From Desulfovibrionaceae bacterium (GTDB taxonomy: Bacteria; Pseudomonadota; Gammaproteobacteria; Burkholderiales; Burkholderiaceae_C): 6,533 nucleotides of DNA. Below, piece by piece: positions 6,459-6,533 of this stretch (its first letter is position 1; the number at the start of each line of letters is the position of its first letter). Where the stretch lies: the NCBI GenBank assembly GCA_009778355.1, contig WRJY01000192.1, forward strand, positions 1-6,533. Reading direction: 5' to 3'. Under the pieces are notes generated by a model that saw only the letters and a program-made list of their open reading frames with translations, was not told where the DNA came from and did no database searches. Made by a program: the position numbers and the translations under genes.

Positions 6459-6506
6459 ATGGATGCCTCCCTCCCTAAGGGGAGTCGCTCAGGAGCATGG
6501 AAATGA
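6459..6506 (+). CDS. Possible 15-residue leader peptide before the next gene
   Basis: An ATG at 6459 preceded by GGAG (6450-6453, five bases away) opens a 15-codon frame, MDASLPKGSRSGAWK. Its TGA (6504-6506) overlaps the ATG of the next gene at 6503 as ATGA, the same junction used three times earlier in the operon. It could be a translated coupling or leader peptide, or a chance frame in a short gap. I recognise no homologue. Only the start, ribosome site and overlap argue for it. Confidence 0.28.
   Translation: MDASLPKGSRSGAWK
6471..6484 (+). repeat. Small hairpin CTCCC-TAAG-GGGAG between the AtuA-like gene and the next gene
   Basis: Two perfect 5-base GC-rich arms flank a 4-base loop in the 54-base gap. 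No T-tract follows, so it is not a standard rho-independent terminator. It lies inside the mini-ORF and seven bases before the ribosome site of the next gene, where it could modulate translation or RNA stability between operon genes. Confidence 0.4.
6491..6495 (+). promoter_or_regulatory. Ribosome binding site of the gene at the right edge
   Basis: AGGAG lies seven bases before the ATG at 6503. It selects that ATG over the in-frame ATG at 6497, which is only one base away from it and too close to be used. Confidence 0.55.
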
Positions 6507-6533
6507 ACGACGTAGCTGTTCAGAGTGTTGGCC
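6503..6533 (+). CDS. Start of a further operon gene (10 codons visible, unidentified)
   Basis: The ATG at 6503 with AGGAG in good position opens a frame reading MNDVAVQSVG up to the window edge. Ten residues are too few to name a family. Its position, 54 bases after the AtuA-like gene on the same strand, makes it a likely further member of the operon. Another acyl-CoA enzyme, a transporter or a small AtuA partner protein would all fit, but none is supported by what can be seen. Confidence 0.5.
   Translation, partial: MNDVAVQSVG

Noticed and set aside
6471..6484. The CTCCC-TAAG-GGGAG hairpin as a transcription terminator ending the operon.
   Set aside because: The stem has only five pairs and no T-run follows. 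A well placed ribosome site and start codon come directly after it.

Overview
The window comes from a GC-rich bacterial chromosome. Strongly GC-biased third codon positions, the gene families present and an operon with ATGA overlaps suggest a proteobacterium, most likely a betaproteobacterium; that placement is an inference and no genus can be named. No tRNA, rRNA, CRISPR array, insertion sequence or other mobile-element sign was seen.

Layout. The left edge (1-255, minus strand) is the first 85 codons of a DegT/DnrJ/EryC1/StrS-family sugar aminotransferase that runs off the window. A 452-base divergent intergenic region (256-707), visibly more AT-rich than the genes, follows. It holds several short palindromes but no convincing promoter. 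From 708 to the right edge everything reads on the plus strand as one compact operon: an IclR-family regulator (708-1478), a thiolase-superfamily protein without the usual nucleophilic cysteine (1475-2617), a small zinc-ribbon/OB-fold DUF35 protein (2614-2979), a 700-residue NDP-forming acyl-CoA synthetase (2976-5078) and an AtuA/DUF1446-family protein (5093-6448). The first four genes are joined by three 4-base ATGA stop/start overlaps; the fifth follows after 14 bases. A 54-base gap then leads to the start of another gene (6503 onward, only 10 codons visible). The gap contains a 15-codon mini-ORF and a small hairpin.

How the genes may work together. The set looks like a substrate-induced catabolic operon for an organic acid handled as a CoA thioester. 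The synthetase would make the acyl-CoA. The AtuA-like protein, whose family is linked to acyclic terpene (citronellol/geraniol) use but has no firmly assigned chemistry known to me, would act on it. The thiolase-like/DUF35 pair would then do a C-C bond cleavage or formation. The pair resembles the Ltp2-ChsH2(DUF35) steroid side-chain aldolase, a thiolase-fold enzyme that has lost thiolase catalysis, so retro-aldol cleavage of a beta-hydroxyacyl-CoA is the leading hypothesis. The IclR protein at the head of the operon would sense a pathway intermediate. The substrate cannot be read from the sequence.
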